Assembly: GCA_002428325.1 (NCBI GenBank)
Contig: DIVR01000037.1
Span: 8,242 to 72,241, forward strand
Direction: 5' to 3'
Source: a bacterium UBP4_UBA6127
GTDB lineage: Bacteria; UBP4; UBA4092
DNA: 64,000 nt
Shown here: piece by piece, positions 55,334-64,000 of the stretch
Numbering within the stretch: position 1 is the first letter of the stretch
Layout of the letters: each line of letters starts with the position of its first letter
Notes under the pieces: model-generated
Databases searched by the model: none
What the model was told of the DNA's origin: nothing
The model's input: only the letters and a program-made list of their open reading frames with translations
Position numbers and translations under genes: made by a program

Positions 55334-55864
55334 TTAATTGGCAGCGCGTAGAGCAGCAATCACTGCTGGATCCTTGAGTTTCTTCAAGGCATCAATAGTG
55401 GCAGCCACTACGTTAACGGCCGTGTCTGACCCCAGTGATTTGCCAACAATATCATGAATGCCGGCCATTTCGACAACCGGTCGCATGGTTAAACCGGTCC
55501 GGATACCCGATCCTTCAGGTGCCGGCCGTAAAAGGACTTTTGCCCCATCATGCATCCCAATAATATCATGGGTGATGGTTTTCCCATTTAGCGGAATGGT
55601 GAAAAGATTCTTCTTGGCATCATCAGTGCCTTTTCGAATCGCTTCAGACACTTCACGTGCTTTCCCATATCCGACACCCAGTTTCCCCTGCCCGTCACCC
55701 ACAACCACAATGGCAGTAAAACTGAATCGGCGACCACCCTTGACAACCTTGGCTACCCGGTTTACCCGGACCACTCGCTCCTGAAGTTTATACTCTTCAG
55801 CGTGGGCTGTCATTTCCTTAATTTCAGTTACTTTTAATTTGTCATTCTGATTTTGATTCATCAT
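55334..55864 (-). CDS. rpsE: Ribosomal protein S5
   Basis: 176 residues. The core has [20 protein letters not shown] and [20 protein letters not shown], then [21 protein letters not shown] short Asn/Gln-rich N-terminus precedes it. Unusually, the next gene is rplO rather than rpmD. Confidence 0.98.
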   Translation of the reverse strand: MMNQNQNDKLKVTEIKEMTAHAEEYKLQERVVRVNRVAKVVKGGRRFSFTAIVVVGDGQGKLGVGYGKAREVSEAIRKGTDDAKKNLFTIPLNGKTITHDIIGMHDGAKVLLRPAPEGSGIRTGLTMRPVVEMAGIHDIVGKSLGSDTAVNVVAATIDALKKLKDPAVIAALRAAN

Positions 55865-55872
55865 TGTCCAAC

Positions 55873-56226
55873 CTAGAATTGTAACCCCGCCTGTCTGGCG
55901 GCATCAGCGATGGTTTTTACCACGCCATGATATTGATATCCGGCACGGTCAAATACAACTTTTTCAATATTTTGAGTCTTGGCAATTTCTGCGATTTTTT
56001 TACCCACGGTAGCAGCGCCTTCTTTATTGGCTGCATAATCCTTAAGGTCTTTAGTGACGGTGCTGGCCGAGGCCAGAGTCACGCTGTTGACATCATCGAT
56101 CAACTGTACATAAATGTTACGGTTGCTGATAAATACGCATAAACGTGGACGTTCATTTGTCCCGGTGATTTTTTTTCGGGACCTGACTTGCCGGCGTTTG
56201 CGCCCAATTAACTTTTTAATAACCAT
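55873..56226 (-). CDS. rplR: Ribosomal protein L18
   Basis: 117 residues: [29 protein letters not shown] and the C-terminal [20 protein letters not shown] are canonical. It binds 5S rRNA with L5 and L25. Confidence 0.97.
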   Translation of the reverse strand: MVIKKLIGRKRRQVRSRKKITGTNERPRLCVFISNRNIYVQLIDDVNSVTLASASTVTKDLKDYAANKEGAATVGKKIAEIAKTQNIEKVVFDRAGYQYHGVVKTIADAARQAGLQF

Positions 56227-56264
56227 ATTCGTACCCTACTGGAAAGCTCCTTTGCTAGAGTTCG

Positions 56265-56813
56265 TTAAGCCGTCGTCTTGCCGACTTTCCTGCGAATGTG
56301 TTCATCTGTATAACGGATCCCCTTACCCTGGTAAGGTTCCGGTAATCTGATTTTTCGGATATTGGCGGCCACTTCTCCGACGAGTTGCTTGTCGAAGCCG
56401 GAAATCTTGATCCGGGACACTTTATCCTTGGTCTGTTCTAATTCAACAGTGATTCCGTCAGGAACTGGAAACAACACTGGATGTGAAAGACCCACTTGAA
56501 TATTGATTTTGTTACCTTCCATTGAAGCACGGTATCCCGTCCCCACGACATCCAGGCTCTTACGGTAGCCTTCGGTGACACCGATAACCATATTGTTGAT
56601 CAGTGCCCGAGAAAGGCCATGCAAGCTTCGGAGCTGGCTCTCATCTGTGGTGCGTTTTACATGAACCTTGTTATCGTCGATCTCAACGGAAATACCTTCC
56701 GGTAAATCATACTTCAAGGTTCCTAACGGTCCGTTTACTTCAACCGTATTTTCCTTAATTTGAACTTTGACCTTATTCGGCAAAGTTACTGGCAGACGTC
56801 CAATTCGTGACAT
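56265..56813 (-). CDS. rplF: Ribosomal protein L6
   Basis: 182 residues beginning SRIGRLPVTLPNKVKVQI, with two similar domains and the C-terminal IRLPEPYQGKGIRYTDEHIR. It lies near the sarcin-ricin loop of 23S rRNA. Confidence 0.98.
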   Translation of the reverse strand: MSRIGRLPVTLPNKVKVQIKENTVEVNGPLGTLKYDLPEGISVEIDDNKVHVKRTTDESQLRSLHGLSRALINNMVIGVTEGYRKSLDVVGTGYRASMEGNKINIQVGLSHPVLFPVPDGITVELEQTKDKVSRIKISGFDKQLVGEVAANIRKIRLPEPYQGKGIRYTDEHIRRKVGKTTA

Positions 56814-56833
56814 ATTTATTCCCTACCACTCAA

Positions 56834-57232
56834 TTACCAAATTTTGCACAGCAATTCGCCGCCGACCTTCTGGAGACGAGCTTCCTGATCGGTCATGACA
56901 CCCCTTGATGTTGAAAGGATGGCAATTCCCAGACCATTCATGATTTTGGGGATCCGATTCGCTGGGACATATATCCGCAACGAAGATTTACTGATCCGTT
57001 CCATTCCTCCAATGATCCGTTCCCTGCTGGGTCCATATTTCATATAAATCCGGATAATACCCTGTTTCCGGCTTCGGACCAGTTTATAGTTTTTGATAAA
57101 GCCCTGGTCTCGCAGTATCCGGGCAAGTTCCAGCTTCATCCGGGAACTGGGAATATCGACCTTCTCATGATAAACCATATTCGCATTGCGAATACGAGTC
57201 AGCATATCGGCAATAGGATCCGTTACGACCAT
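56834..57232 (-). CDS. rpsH: Ribosomal protein S8
   Basis: About 132 residues: VVTDPIADMLTRIRNAN, MKLELARILRDQGF and the C-terminal ILSTSRGVMTDQEARLQKVG are canonical. Two ATG codons lie six bases apart; the one at 57232 is nine bases from AAGGG, while that at 57238 is only three, so the shorter form is favoured. S8 is a known translational repressor of spc operons. Confidence 0.97.
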   Translation of the reverse strand: MVVTDPIADMLTRIRNANMVYHEKVDIPSSRMKLELARILRDQGFIKNYKLVRSRKQGIIRIYMKYGPSRERIIGGMERISKSSLRIYVPANRIPKIMNGLGIAILSTSRGVMTDQEARLQKVGGELLCKIW

Positions 57233-57264
57233 ATTCATTAACCCTTATAATCTTTCTTTTGAAT

Positions 57265-57450
57265 TTACCAGCTGGACTTTGTGACGCCGGGGATTTTTCC
57301 CTGTCGTGCTAAATCTCGGAAACAAATTCGACACATATCAAATTTCCGATAATAGGCACGCCGACGACCGCAAAGGGGGCAGCGGTGGTATTTTCTGACT
57401 TGGAATTTTGGTGTTCTTAATGCACGTAATATTTGAGATTTCTTTGCCAC
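57265..57450 (-). CDS. rpsN: Ribosomal protein S14, zinc-binding (type Z)
   Basis: 61 residues. Two CxxC pairs ([20 protein letters not shown]) form the zinc ribbon of the short S14 form. The short type is usual in Gram-positive bacteria and many deep lineages, whereas Escherichia has the long zinc-free form. It follows rplE by nine bases. Confidence 0.98.
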   Translation of the reverse strand: MAKKSQILRALRTPKFQVRKYHRCPLCGRRRAYYRKFDMCRICFRDLARQGKIPGVTKSSW

Positions 57451-57459
57451 AGTTTACTC

Positions 57460-58113
57460 CTATGATGTAAAAGGAAACCCTAACCCCTTAAGCAGATCCC
57501 TGGACTTATCATCCGAACCGCCGGATACGCAAAGGGTAATGTTCATTCCCGTTGTCTGGACCATGGCATCCACGTTAATTTCCGGGAAAATCATCTGTTC
57601 CTTGATGCCGAAGGTATAATTGCCAGCTCCATCAAAGGATTTTGGCGATAAACCCCGGAAGTCCTTGATTCGCGGTAAGGCAATGTTAATCAATCGATCA
57701 AGAAACTCATACATATTCATCCCGCGAAGCGTTACCATGCAGCCGATAGGCATCCCATCACGAATCTTAAAATTCGCAATAGATTTTTTTGCCCGGGTGA
57801 TAACAGGTCTTTGACCGGTTATCTGGCCAAGTTCCCTGGCGGCGGCATCCAAGATTTTGATATCCTTGGCACCTTCGCCACAACCGATATTGATAACTAT
57901 CTTTGTGAGTGTGGGAACCTGCATTCGGTTTTTCAACTCATATTTCTTCATGATATCGCCGGCGACCTTTTCTTGGTAAAGCTTGTTGAGTCGCGGCAAA
58001 TATCCTTCAGGCCGTCCTTTAGTTTTATCTTCAGGAGCCTTAGCAGTTTCCTGCTGTTCTTTCTTGTCTGTTTGAGATTTCTCTCTTCTGTTTTTTTTAT
58101 CTGTCTCTGCCAT
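57460..58113 (-). CDS. rplE: Ribosomal protein L5 with an N-terminal extension
   Basis: 217 residues, about 37 more than the usual 180. The core begins YLPRLNKLYQEKVAGDIMKK and includes RMQVPTLTKIVINIGCGEG, ITGQRPVITRAKKSIANFKI and the C-terminal ITLCVSGGSDDKSRDLL. The first 37 residues are a charged, lysine/glutamate-rich segment. No ATG or GTG lies between the first codon and the core; a TTG at residue 39 has only three bases after AAGGA. The extension is therefore probably real. Confidence 0.96.
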   Translation of the reverse strand: MAETDKKNRREKSQTDKKEQQETAKAPEDKTKGRPEGYLPRLNKLYQEKVAGDIMKKYELKNRMQVPTLTKIVINIGCGEGAKDIKILDAAARELGQITGQRPVITRAKKSIANFKIRDGMPIGCMVTLRGMNMYEFLDRLINIALPRIKDFRGLSPKSFDGAGNYTFGIKEQMIFPEINVDAMVQTTGMNITLCVSGGSDDKSRDLLKGLGFPFTS

Positions 58114-58187
58114 AATCTTCGTGTCTTTGCTTTCAGTGGAATAGTGGTAATTTTATCCCGCTCATTGGACAGGTAGGCGTCTATCCG

Positions 58188-58538
58188 TTAAGCAGACTGA
58201 GTTCCCAGGGTCTCGCCGCATTTGACGCAGACTCGGGCTTTCTTTCCGGCTTCAATTTCATGGGAACGGGTCCGTCGCCCGGCACCGCATTTTTCACAAT
58301 ACAATGCGACATTAGCGACCCGAATCGGAGCTTCCTGCTCGATAATTCCGCCTTTCGGGTTGTTCTGGGTCGGGCGGCTGTGCTTCTTCACGAAGTTGAC
58401 CCGCTCGACTATCACCCGGTCCTTGATCGGAAGCACTCTCAGGATTTTCCCTTTTTTACCCCGGTCCTTACCCTTTAAAACTATAACCAGATCGCCTTTG
58501 CGTAAACGTATTTTATATCGGGTTTTCGTGTTGACCAT
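58188..58538 (-). CDS. rplX: Ribosomal protein L24 with a C-terminal zinc ribbon
   Basis: About 116 residues. The KOW motif (RLRKGDLVIVLKGKDRGKKG) and RVIVERVNFVKKHSRPTQ are canonical. The C-terminus has two CxxC pairs (CEKCGAGRR and CVKCGETL), a zinc ribbon lost in many proteobacterial L24. AAAGGA lies eight bases before the ATG at 58538, which is preferred over the ATG at 58547 that touches it. Confidence 0.96.
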   Translation of the reverse strand: MVNTKTRYKIRLRKGDLVIVLKGKDRGKKGKILRVLPIKDRVIVERVNFVKKHSRPTQNNPKGGIIEQEAPIRVANVALYCEKCGAGRRTRSHEIEAGKKARVCVKCGETLGTQSA

Positions 58539-58550
58539 TTGAGCCATCCT

Positions 58551-58919
58551 TTATAAGACCTCTGGGGCCAGGGATATTATCTTGGTGAATTTTTTATCGC
58601 GGAGCTCACGAGCCACTGGCCCGAAAATACGAGTTCCTTTAGGTTCTCCCTGGTCTGTAATAATGACCGCTGAATTACGGTCAAATCGGATGCGTGAACC
58701 ATCTGGACGACGGAATTCTTTCCGGGTCCGCACAACGACGGCTTTCACCACATCGCCTTTTTTCACCATTCCCTCAGGAATGGCATCCTTGACCGCCACC
58801 ACAATCACATCACCGACTCGAGCATACCGAACTCGGGAATGTCCCAGAATTCGAATGCACCGAATCCGCCGGGCACCGGTATTATCCGCTACATCTAGAT
58901 TTGTTCCAACGCTGATCAC
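58551..58919 (-). CDS. rplN: Ribosomal protein L14
   Basis: 122 residues: [40 protein letters not shown] and the [20 protein letters not shown] end are canonical. It forms an intersubunit bridge. The plus-strand frame over it is a shadow. Confidence 0.98.
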   Translation of the reverse strand: MISVGTNLDVADNTGARRIRCIRILGHSRVRYARVGDVIVVAVKDAIPEGMVKKGDVVKAVVVRTRKEFRRPDGSRIRFDRNSAVIITDQGEPKGTRIFGPVARELRDKKFTKIISLAPEVL

Positions 58920-58935
58920 GGCTGTAACCTCTCTA

Positions 58936-59208
58936 TTATTTTTCCTGTGAGACTCGACTGTGTGCCAAGATTTGTTTCACCCGCCACCGCTTGGTTTTGG
59001 AGAGTGGCCGGGTTTCTATTATTGTAACAGTATCCCCGACTCGGGTCTCATTTTTCTCATCATGCACATGGACATTTTTCAACCGGCGTATCCGTTTCTT
59101 ATAGATCGGATGCACCTGGACTTTTTCGAGGGCCACAATGGCCGTCTTGTCCTGTTTACACCGGATTACAACTCCGGTTTCAATTTTGCGATGACCTTTG
59201 GTATCCAT
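58936..59208 (-). CDS. rpsQ: Ribosomal protein S17
   Basis: 90 residues. The OB fold shows [20 protein letters not shown] and [20 protein letters not shown], with [15 protein letters not shown] at the end. It binds 16S rRNA early in assembly. It follows rpmC by 19 bases. Confidence 0.97.
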   Translation of the reverse strand: MDTKGHRKIETGVVIRCKQDKTAIVALEKVQVHPIYKKRIRRLKNVHVHDEKNETRVGDTVTIIETRPLSKTKRWRVKQILAHSRVSQEK

Positions 59209-59227
59209 AGGCTGTCTCTAATTCCTT

Positions 59228-59428
59228 CTATGACTTGTCAGTAGCTTTCTTCGCGTTAAGCAGTGTGAAGATTCGAGCTACATCTTTCCGTTTTGTTCGA
59301 ATTAAATTTACGTTGTCTAACTGGCCGATTGCCTTTTGCATCCGGAGTTTGGAAATCTCGTCCTGAGTATCCTGTAAGAGTTTTTCCAAATCTTCCTGGT
59401 TGATTTGATTCAGTTCATTTTTCTTCAT
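59228..59428 (-). CDS. rpmC: Ribosomal protein L29
   Basis: 66 residues, two helices. [20 protein letters not shown] and [20 protein letters not shown] fit the family; the N-terminus is Asn/Gln-rich. It starts three bases after rplP and sits near the peptide exit of the 50S subunit. Confidence 0.96.
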   Translation of the reverse strand: MKKNELNQINQEDLEKLLQDTQDEISKLRMQKAIGQLDNVNLIRTKRKDVARIFTLLNAKKATDKS

Positions 59429-59431
59429 GGC

Positions 59432-59842
59432 TTACTGTCTTCCTACTAACAGTTTTGTTTTAAATGGCAATTTATGTGATGCCAGACGGACGGCTTCTTT
59501 GGCTTGTTCTTCCGTAATACCTTCCAACTCGAAAAGGATTCTCCCGGGTTTGACAACAGCTACCCAGTATTCCGGGTTTCCTTTGCCTTTACCCATTCGG
59601 GTTTCAGCCGGTTTTACGGTCAAAGGTTTATCCGGGAAAACCCGGATCCAGAGTTTCCCACCTCGTTTAACAAAACGGGTAAGAGTCACACGAACTGCTT
59701 CAATCTGATAATTGTAGAGCCATCCGCATTCAATTGCCTGTAATCCATAGGTTCCAAAACTGATAGTGGAACCCCGGGAAGCAACCCCTCGCATCCGGCC
59801 TTTTTGCATTTTTCTGAATTTTACACGTTTCGGTAACAGCAT
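59432..59842 (-). CDS. rplP: Ribosomal protein L16
   Basis: 136 residues: [19 protein letters not shown] and [20 protein letters not shown] are canonical. The usual GWITNRQIEAARI segment reads [13 protein letters not shown], a divergent but functional-looking variant. L16 organises the A site and peptidyl transferase region. Confidence 0.97.
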   Translation of the reverse strand: MLLPKRVKFRKMQKGRMRGVASRGSTISFGTYGLQAIECGWLYNYQIEAVRVTLTRFVKRGGKLWIRVFPDKPLTVKPAETRMGKGKGNPEYWVAVVKPGRILFELEGITEEQAKEAVRLASHKLPFKTKLLVGRQ

Positions 59843-59855
59843 CGTTCAATTCCTT

Positions 59856-60530
59856 CTACTGATTGCGGGAATTATTGGCCATCGGAGCCACGGTTTCATC
59901 TTGGCGTTTGATGACTTCACCCTTGAAGATCCAGGTTTTTACGCCGATAGTCCCGTAAGTTGTATAGGCTATCGCAAAACCGTAATCAATCTTGGCACGA
60001 ATGGTATGGAGAGGAACTCGCCCTTCCCGGTACCACTCATACCGAGACATTTCAGCTCCGTCCAATCGACCCGACACCGCCACCTTGATGCCTTTTGCAT
60101 CCAGGCGCATGGATGTCGTTACGGCTTTCTTCATGGCACGGCGGAATCCGACACGTTTTTCCAGTGCTGCCGCCACGCTTTCAGCCACAAGTTGCGCATC
60201 CAACTCTGGCTTCTTAATCTCGACAATATTGATGAAGACCCGCTGGCCGGTCCGTTTTTCCATATCTTTTCTAAGTTTTTCAATCTCACTTCCCTTACGA
60301 CCGATGACAATTCCCGGTCGGGCGGTATGAATGCTGATGCGTGCCCGATTCGGTGTTCTCTCGATCTCAATGCGGGAAATACCAGCCTGGTAGAGCCGTT
60401 TTTTCAGATACTTGCGAATAGCCAGGTCTTCATGAAGATTTTTGGCATATTCTTTCTCGGAAAACCAGCGTGAACTCCAGGTTTCAACAGTTCCTAACCG
60501 GAACCCTATCGGATGTGTTTTCTGACCCAT
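59856..60530 (-). CDS. rpsC: Ribosomal protein S3
   Basis: 224 residues: [12 protein letters not shown], the KH domain with [20 protein letters not shown], and the C-terminal [21 protein letters not shown]3 forms the mRNA entry channel with S4 and S5. Long plus-strand frames over it are shadows. Confidence 0.98.
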   Translation of the reverse strand: MGQKTHPIGFRLGTVETWSSRWFSEKEYAKNLHEDLAIRKYLKKRLYQAGISRIEIERTPNRARISIHTARPGIVIGRKGSEIEKLRKDMEKRTGQRVFINIVEIKKPELDAQLVAESVAAALEKRVGFRRAMKKAVTTSMRLDAKGIKVAVSGRLDGAEMSRYEWYREGRVPLHTIRAKIDYGFAIAYTTYGTIGVKTWIFKGEVIKRQDETVAPMANNSRNQ

Positions 60531-60568
60531 GCGACTGTTTAATCCTTCTGCCTAAACATTAGTTGGAG

Positions 60569-60901
60569 TTATTTCTCCTCCAAGACGACGGTGAAATGGC
60601 TGAGAGGCTTGAGAATCCGGCCGGCTCTTCCCATGGCTTTGGGTTGAAACCGACGCAAATGAGGCCCCTTTCCGATTCGAAGCTCTTTAACATACAGCCG
60701 TTTAGCATCGACATTTTTATCGACATTCTGAGCGTTGGCTACGGCCGACTTGATTAATTTTTCAATTATCCGAGCCGGTTTATTGGGCATAAACGCCAGA
60801 TTATTTAGGGCTTCGTTAACATATTTTTTCTGCACGAGATCAATGACCCGTACTGATTTCTGAGCCGAAACTCTCACATATCTTGCAGTTGCCTGATACA
60901 T
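60569..60901 (-). CDS. rplV: Ribosomal protein L22
   Basis: 110 residues: ATARYVRVSAQKSVRVIDLV, NKPARIIEKLIKSAVANAQN and the tunnel-lining hairpin KGPHLRRFQPKAMGRAGRIL are canonical. The hairpin reaches the constriction of the exit tunnel. Confidence 0.98.
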   Translation of the reverse strand: MYQATARYVRVSAQKSVRVIDLVQKKYVNEALNNLAFMPNKPARIIEKLIKSAVANAQNVDKNVDAKRLYVKELRIGKGPHLRRFQPKAMGRAGRILKPLSHFTVVLEEK

Positions 60902-60926
60902 AAAATATTCCTATCTTGCCGCTTTA

Positions 60927-61211
60927 TTATTTGAGCGCCGTCGATTTTTCAGTATGACCACTATGAGAACGGAAGGTCCGGGTCGGTGAAAATTCACCCA
61001 GTTTATGCCCTACCATGTTCTCGGTCACATATACGGCTATAAATTTCTTTCCGTTATGAACGGCAAAGGTATACCCAACCATTCGGGGAGTAATAGTCGA
61101 CCGCCGAGACCAGGTCTTAATCAGAGACCGGTCACCGGTCTTGTCGGCCTTATCCAGTTTTTTCATAAGCTTCTGGTCCACAAAAGGACCTTTTTTCAAC
61201 GAACGACCCAT
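60927..61211 (-). CDS. rpsS: Ribosomal protein S19
   Basis: 94 residues beginning [19 protein letters not shown], with the [20 protein letters not shown] and [20 protein letters not shown] segments. It binds the head of the 30S with S13. Confidence 0.98.
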   Translation of the reverse strand: MGRSLKKGPFVDQKLMKKLDKADKTGDRSLIKTWSRRSTITPRMVGYTFAVHNGKKFIAVYVTENMVGHKLGEFSPTRTFRSHSGHTEKSTALK

Positions 61212-61236
61212 GTCTTCCTACCTTATATCCTCGAAT

Positions 61237-62055
61237 TTATTTTCGACGTTTAATGATATATTTTGAAGTTGTCTTATTCTTACGGGTTTTAAATCCCTTG
61301 GTCTTCCAACCCCAGGGTGAACAGGGGTGACGGCCACCGGAGGTCTTGCCTTCACCACCACCCATCGGGTGATCCACCGGGTTCATTGCAACACCACGGA
61401 CGGAGGGATAGATTCCCATCCAACGTTTTCGACCGGCTTTACCAATCGAAATGTTACCATGCTCGGCATTCCCAAGCTGTCCAATAGTGGCCCGGCATTC
61501 CAGAAGGAATTTCCGAAGTTCGCCGGAAGGAAGCTTGATCTGAGCATAGGAGCCTTCTTTTCCGACTAACACAGCGCTGTTTCCGGCACTGCGGACCATC
61601 TGTCCGCCTTTACCGGGACGAATTTCCAGGTTGTGGAGAGTAGTACCTGTCGGGATTTCCTTCAAAGGAAGGGAATTGCCAACAGCAATCTCTATCCCGG
61701 AACCGGACAGCACTTTATCATTTAATTTTAAACCTTCGGGGCACAGAATGTAACGTTTTTCGCCATCGGGATAATTAATGAGGGCGATGCGCACGGACCG
61801 ATTCGGATCATAATCAATCGCTGAAACAATACCCACGATCCCATCTTTGTTCCGCTTAAAATCGATGACACGATACGTCTGCTTATGGCCGCCGCCGATA
61901 TGGCGGGTGCAGATACGGCCCTTATTGTTTCGGCCACCGGTTTTCGGAAGTGGTTTCAGCAGGTTCGGAGAAGGAACGCCGTCTCCGACTTTTTTGAAAA
62001 CCAGTGTAGTCCGCCAACGAAGGCCTGGTGTTGTTGGATTATATCGTTTGATCAT
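61237..62055 (-). CDS. rplB: Ribosomal protein L2
   Basis: 272 residues: [37 protein letters not shown] and the essential C-terminal [20 protein letters not shown] next to the peptidyl transferase centre. L2 is needed for subunit association. Confidence 0.99.
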   Translation of the reverse strand: MIKRYNPTTPGLRWRTTLVFKKVGDGVPSPNLLKPLPKTGGRNNKGRICTRHIGGGHKQTYRVIDFKRNKDGIVGIVSAIDYDPNRSVRIALINYPDGEKRYILCPEGLKLNDKVLSGSGIEIAVGNSLPLKEIPTGTTLHNLEIRPGKGGQMVRSAGNSAVLVGKEGSYAQIKLPSGELRKFLLECRATIGQLGNAEHGNISIGKAGRKRWMGIYPSVRGVAMNPVDHPMGGGEGKTSGGRHPCSPWGWKTKGFKTRKNKTTSKYIIKRRK

Positions 62056-62070
62056 AGTCTATCTCTCTGT

Positions 62071-62349
62071 TTATACGAATTCGATTTTCTCGCCCTTTTT
62101 AAGGGTTACAAACGCTTTCTTGTAATCCTGAGTTTTGCCAATCCGGCCTCTGACACGACGCGGTTTTCCTTTGACCAGAATGGTATTGACTCGAACAACT
62201 TTTACTTTAAAAGCTTCTTCAATCGCTTTACGAACCTGAATTTTATTGGCATTCCGGTTAACGATAAAAGTATATTGATTAAATTTTTCCGTCAGTTCCA
62301 GGCTCTTTTCAGTCTGATAAGGCCTGATGATGATGTCTTTCAGCAACAT
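62071..62349 (-). CDS. rplW: Ribosomal protein L23
   Basis: 92 residues: [40 protein letters not shown] and [18 protein letters not shown] are canonical. It docks trigger factor and SRP at the tunnel exit. Confidence 0.98.
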   Translation of the reverse strand: MLLKDIIIRPYQTEKSLELTEKFNQYTFIVNRNANKIQVRKAIEEAFKVKVVRVNTILVKGKPRRVRGRIGKTQDYKKAFVTLKKGEKIEFV

Positions 62350-62361
62350 ACGACTTCCCTG

Positions 62362-62988
62362 CTATTCATTGAGAGATTCTTCGACCTTGCTAAGGGCGGA
62401 CTTCTCAAAGATAACCTTTTGGAACCGCAGCAGGTCGTAAGTATTGATGTTGTTCGCCACGCATAATTTTACGAACGGAATATTACGGGCGGACTTGATA
62501 AAATTCTCGTTTGCAGTATCCATCACAATCAGGGCTGTATGGGTTATTTCCAACTTATCCATCAGCTCTATCATCGGCTTGGTCTTGGCTTCCTGGACAT
62601 CAAAAGAGTCCACAACAACTATTCCGCCATCCCGTAACCGTTCAATCAATGCACTGCGAAGTGCCAATTGTTTTTTCTTACGGGTAAGTTTTTGATTGTA
62701 ACTGCGCGGTTTAGGACCGAACACAGAACCACCGCCAACCCAGACAGGTGAACGAGTAGACCCTGAACGGGCATTCCCAGTACCTTTCTGTCGCCATGGT
62801 TTCTTACCACCGCCGCGGACTTCATCCCGACGTTTGGTGCAGGCAGTTCCCTGGCGTTTATTAGCCATTAAAGCAATGACAACTTCCTGCATGACGGCCT
62901 GATTGGGTTCCATAGAATAAAAGTTATCGTTTAATTCCATTTCACCGGCCGAATTACCATTGATATTAAGTAAGGTTATCTTCGCCAT
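62362..62988 (-). CDS. rplD: Ribosomal protein L4
   Basis: 208 residues. The tunnel loop [20 protein letters not shown], followed by [17 protein letters not shown], is canonical. In proteobacteria L4 represses its own S10 operon; whether it does here cannot be judged because the leader is outside the window. Confidence 0.98.
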   Translation of the reverse strand: MAKITLLNINGNSAGEMELNDNFYSMEPNQAVMQEVVIALMANKRQGTACTKRRDEVRGGGKKPWRQKGTGNARSGSTRSPVWVGGGSVFGPKPRSYNQKLTRKKKQLALRSALIERLRDGGIVVVDSFDVQEAKTKPMIELMDKLEITHTALIVMDTANENFIKSARNIPFVKLCVANNINTYDLLRFQKVIFEKSALSKVEESLNE

Positions 62989-63005
62989 AGGTCATCAATT
63001 CTTCG

Positions 63006-63659
63006 CTATTTCTTTTTGGATTTCACAGCTTTTTTAACTTCGACAATTCCGGTTGTTGACCCCGGGATTGCTCCTTCGACCAGGATAAGATTCCTGTCGA
63101 TATCGACCTTTCGGATTACCAAGCTCTGAACGGTCATATTCGTATTGCCGTAATGACCGGGAAGGGCCTTTCCTTTGATAATTCGGGAGGGGGTTGCGCT
63201 AGCACCCGTGCCACCCGGACGACGATGCATCATTGAACCGTGAGACATTGGCTGGCCAGCCCAACCATGCCGTTTCACACCCCCGGCAAATCCACGGCCT
63301 TTAATCACGCCGGTAACGTCAACTTTTTCGCCTTCTTTGAAAAAATCGCAGGTGATTTTCTGTCCGACTTCCAGTTGCACATCTAAACCAGTTCTGAATT
63401 CCTTGAAATGAGAGATTGGAAGACTCTCCAACCCTGCTTTTTTCAGGTGTCCTTTAATCGGCAGATTCTGTTTCACATGGTTGCCTGTTCGTTTCAGGCA
63501 AAACCCAAGCTGCACAGCTTCATAACCGTCGGTCTCGACGTTCTTTTTCTGGACGACATAACCCGGCCCTACTTCAATGACAGTCACCGGGATGACTTCA
63601 CCCGTTTCGGTGAAAATCTGTGTCATTCCTATTTTTTTACCTAATAAACCGGTTAACAT
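63006..63659 (-). CDS. rplC: Ribosomal protein L3
   Basis: About 217 residues: LTGLLGKKIGMTQIFTETGE, the central VTGVIKGRGFAGGVKRHGWA and MSHGSMMHRRPGGTGASATP are canonical. The ATG at 63659 has GGAG six bases upstream and matches the normal N-terminus; the ATG at 63671 would add four residues and has no ribosome binding site. Confidence 0.98.
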   Translation of the reverse strand: MLTGLLGKKIGMTQIFTETGEVIPVTVIEVGPGYVVQKKNVETDGYEAVQLGFCLKRTGNHVKQNLPIKGHLKKAGLESLPISHFKEFRTGLDVQLEVGQKITCDFFKEGEKVDVTGVIKGRGFAGGVKRHGWAGQPMSHGSMMHRRPGGTGASATPSRIIKGKALPGHYGNTNMTVQSLVIRKVDIDRNLILVEGAIPGSTTGIVEVKKAVKSKKK

Positions 63660-63688
63660 AGTCAGCTCCATACATTTTCGCTCGATCG

Positions 63689-63997
63689 CTAAATCTTGAT
63701 TTCAACATGGATGCCCGAGGGCAAATCCAGCTGGGTCAGGGCATCCAACGTTTTCTGAGTCGGATTGAGAATATCCAACAGCCGTAAATGCGTTCGCATT
63801 TCGAACTGTTCCCTGGATTTCTTATCGGTATGAGGAGACCGAAGGACCGTGTACCAATTGATCTTGGTCGGTAACGGTACCGGACCGGAGATTGTAGCGC
63901 CTGTACTTAAGACAGTTTCAACAATCTGTTTGGCTGATTTGTCCAACAGCCGATAATCAAATGCTTTTAAACGGATACGGATTTTTTGCGTTTGCAT
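63689..63997 (-). CDS. rpsJ: Ribosomal protein S10
   Basis: 102 residues: [40 protein letters not shown] and the [20 protein letters not shown] block are canonical. It is the first gene of the S10 operon; its ribosome binding site and promoter lie beyond the right edge. S10 doubles as NusE in antitermination. Confidence 0.98.
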   Translation of the reverse strand: MQTQKIRIRLKAFDYRLLDKSAKQIVETVLSTGATISGPVPLPTKINWYTVLRSPHTDKKSREQFEMRTHLRLLDILNPTQKTLDALTQLDLPSGIHVEIKI

Positions 63998-64000
63998 AAT

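Noticed and set aside
59766..60473. A 235-codon plus-strand frame over rpsC.
   Set aside because: It is antisense to the fully canonical S3 gene.

Overview
The window is one contiguous piece of a bacterial chromosome of moderate G+C. By eye it holds no phage, plasmid, insertion sequence, CRISPR array or rRNA operon. The organism cannot be named from the sequence. An O-antigen-ligase-type protein, a Wzx-type flippase and a GumC/Wzz-type chain-length protein favour a two-membrane (Gram-negative) cell. RNase Y next to a YmdB-type phosphoesterase, zinc-ribbon forms of S14, L36, L24 and adenylate kinase, a gingipain-type C25 peptidase and the absence of rpmD point away from standard Proteobacteria, towards a poorly cultured phylum.

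Region 1 (1-25.8 kb) is a large surface-polysaccharide locus. A minus-strand block carries a GT2 glycosyltransferase cut by the window edge and capG-capF-capE (UDP-N-acetyl-L-fucosamine synthesis). A plus-strand Wzx flippase converges on a second minus-strand block: GT4, hexapeptide acyltransferase, GT4, a TviC/WbpP-type epimerase, GT4, O-antigen ligase/polymerase and a TPR membrane protein. Divergent from it lie a secreted C25 cysteine peptidase, a GumC-like chain-length protein, a hairpin-rich spacer, a UDP-glucuronate 4-epimerase-like protein and a TviB/WbpO-type dehydrogenase. A membrane-anchored beta-propeller protein with an apparently stop-interrupted tail, a WbaP/WcaJ-type initiating phosphotransferase and a WbpM/CapD-type dehydratase close the locus. 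Together these supply initiation on undecaprenyl phosphate, amino- and uronic-sugar precursors, assembly, flipping, polymerisation and length control.

Region 2 (25.8-34.3 kb) is mixed: tRNA-Cys, a small proline/alanine-rich membrane protein, a cytidylate-kinase-like protein, a BON-like small protein, a HAD phosphatase divergent from a YggT protein, a very basic histone-H1-like peptide with its own promoter and terminator, an ECF sigma/anti-sigma pair, ilvH-ilvC, and a small conserved-looking protein.

Region 3 (34.4-48.1 kb) begins with a housekeeping cluster rny-ymdB-xseA-xseB-ispA. It continues with a small membrane protein, pilT, two secreted proteins (one an eight-repeat propeller-like protein), a Na/Pi cotransporter, an orphan dihydrolipoamide dehydrogenase and two small membrane proteins.

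Region 4 (48.1-64 kb, all minus strand) is the fused S10-spc-alpha operon from rpsJ to rplQ, in canonical order, but with no rpmD (L30) between rpsE and rplO and with an extended L5. A strong terminator follows at 48.06-48.10 kb. The operon promoter lies beyond the right edge.

The points most worth a second look are the stop-interrupted propeller gene, the C25 peptidase embedded in the polysaccharide locus, the H1-like peptide unit, the missing L30 with a promoter-like sequence in its place, and several unexplained palindromes and short repeats between genes. I did not find a clearly new multi-gene system.
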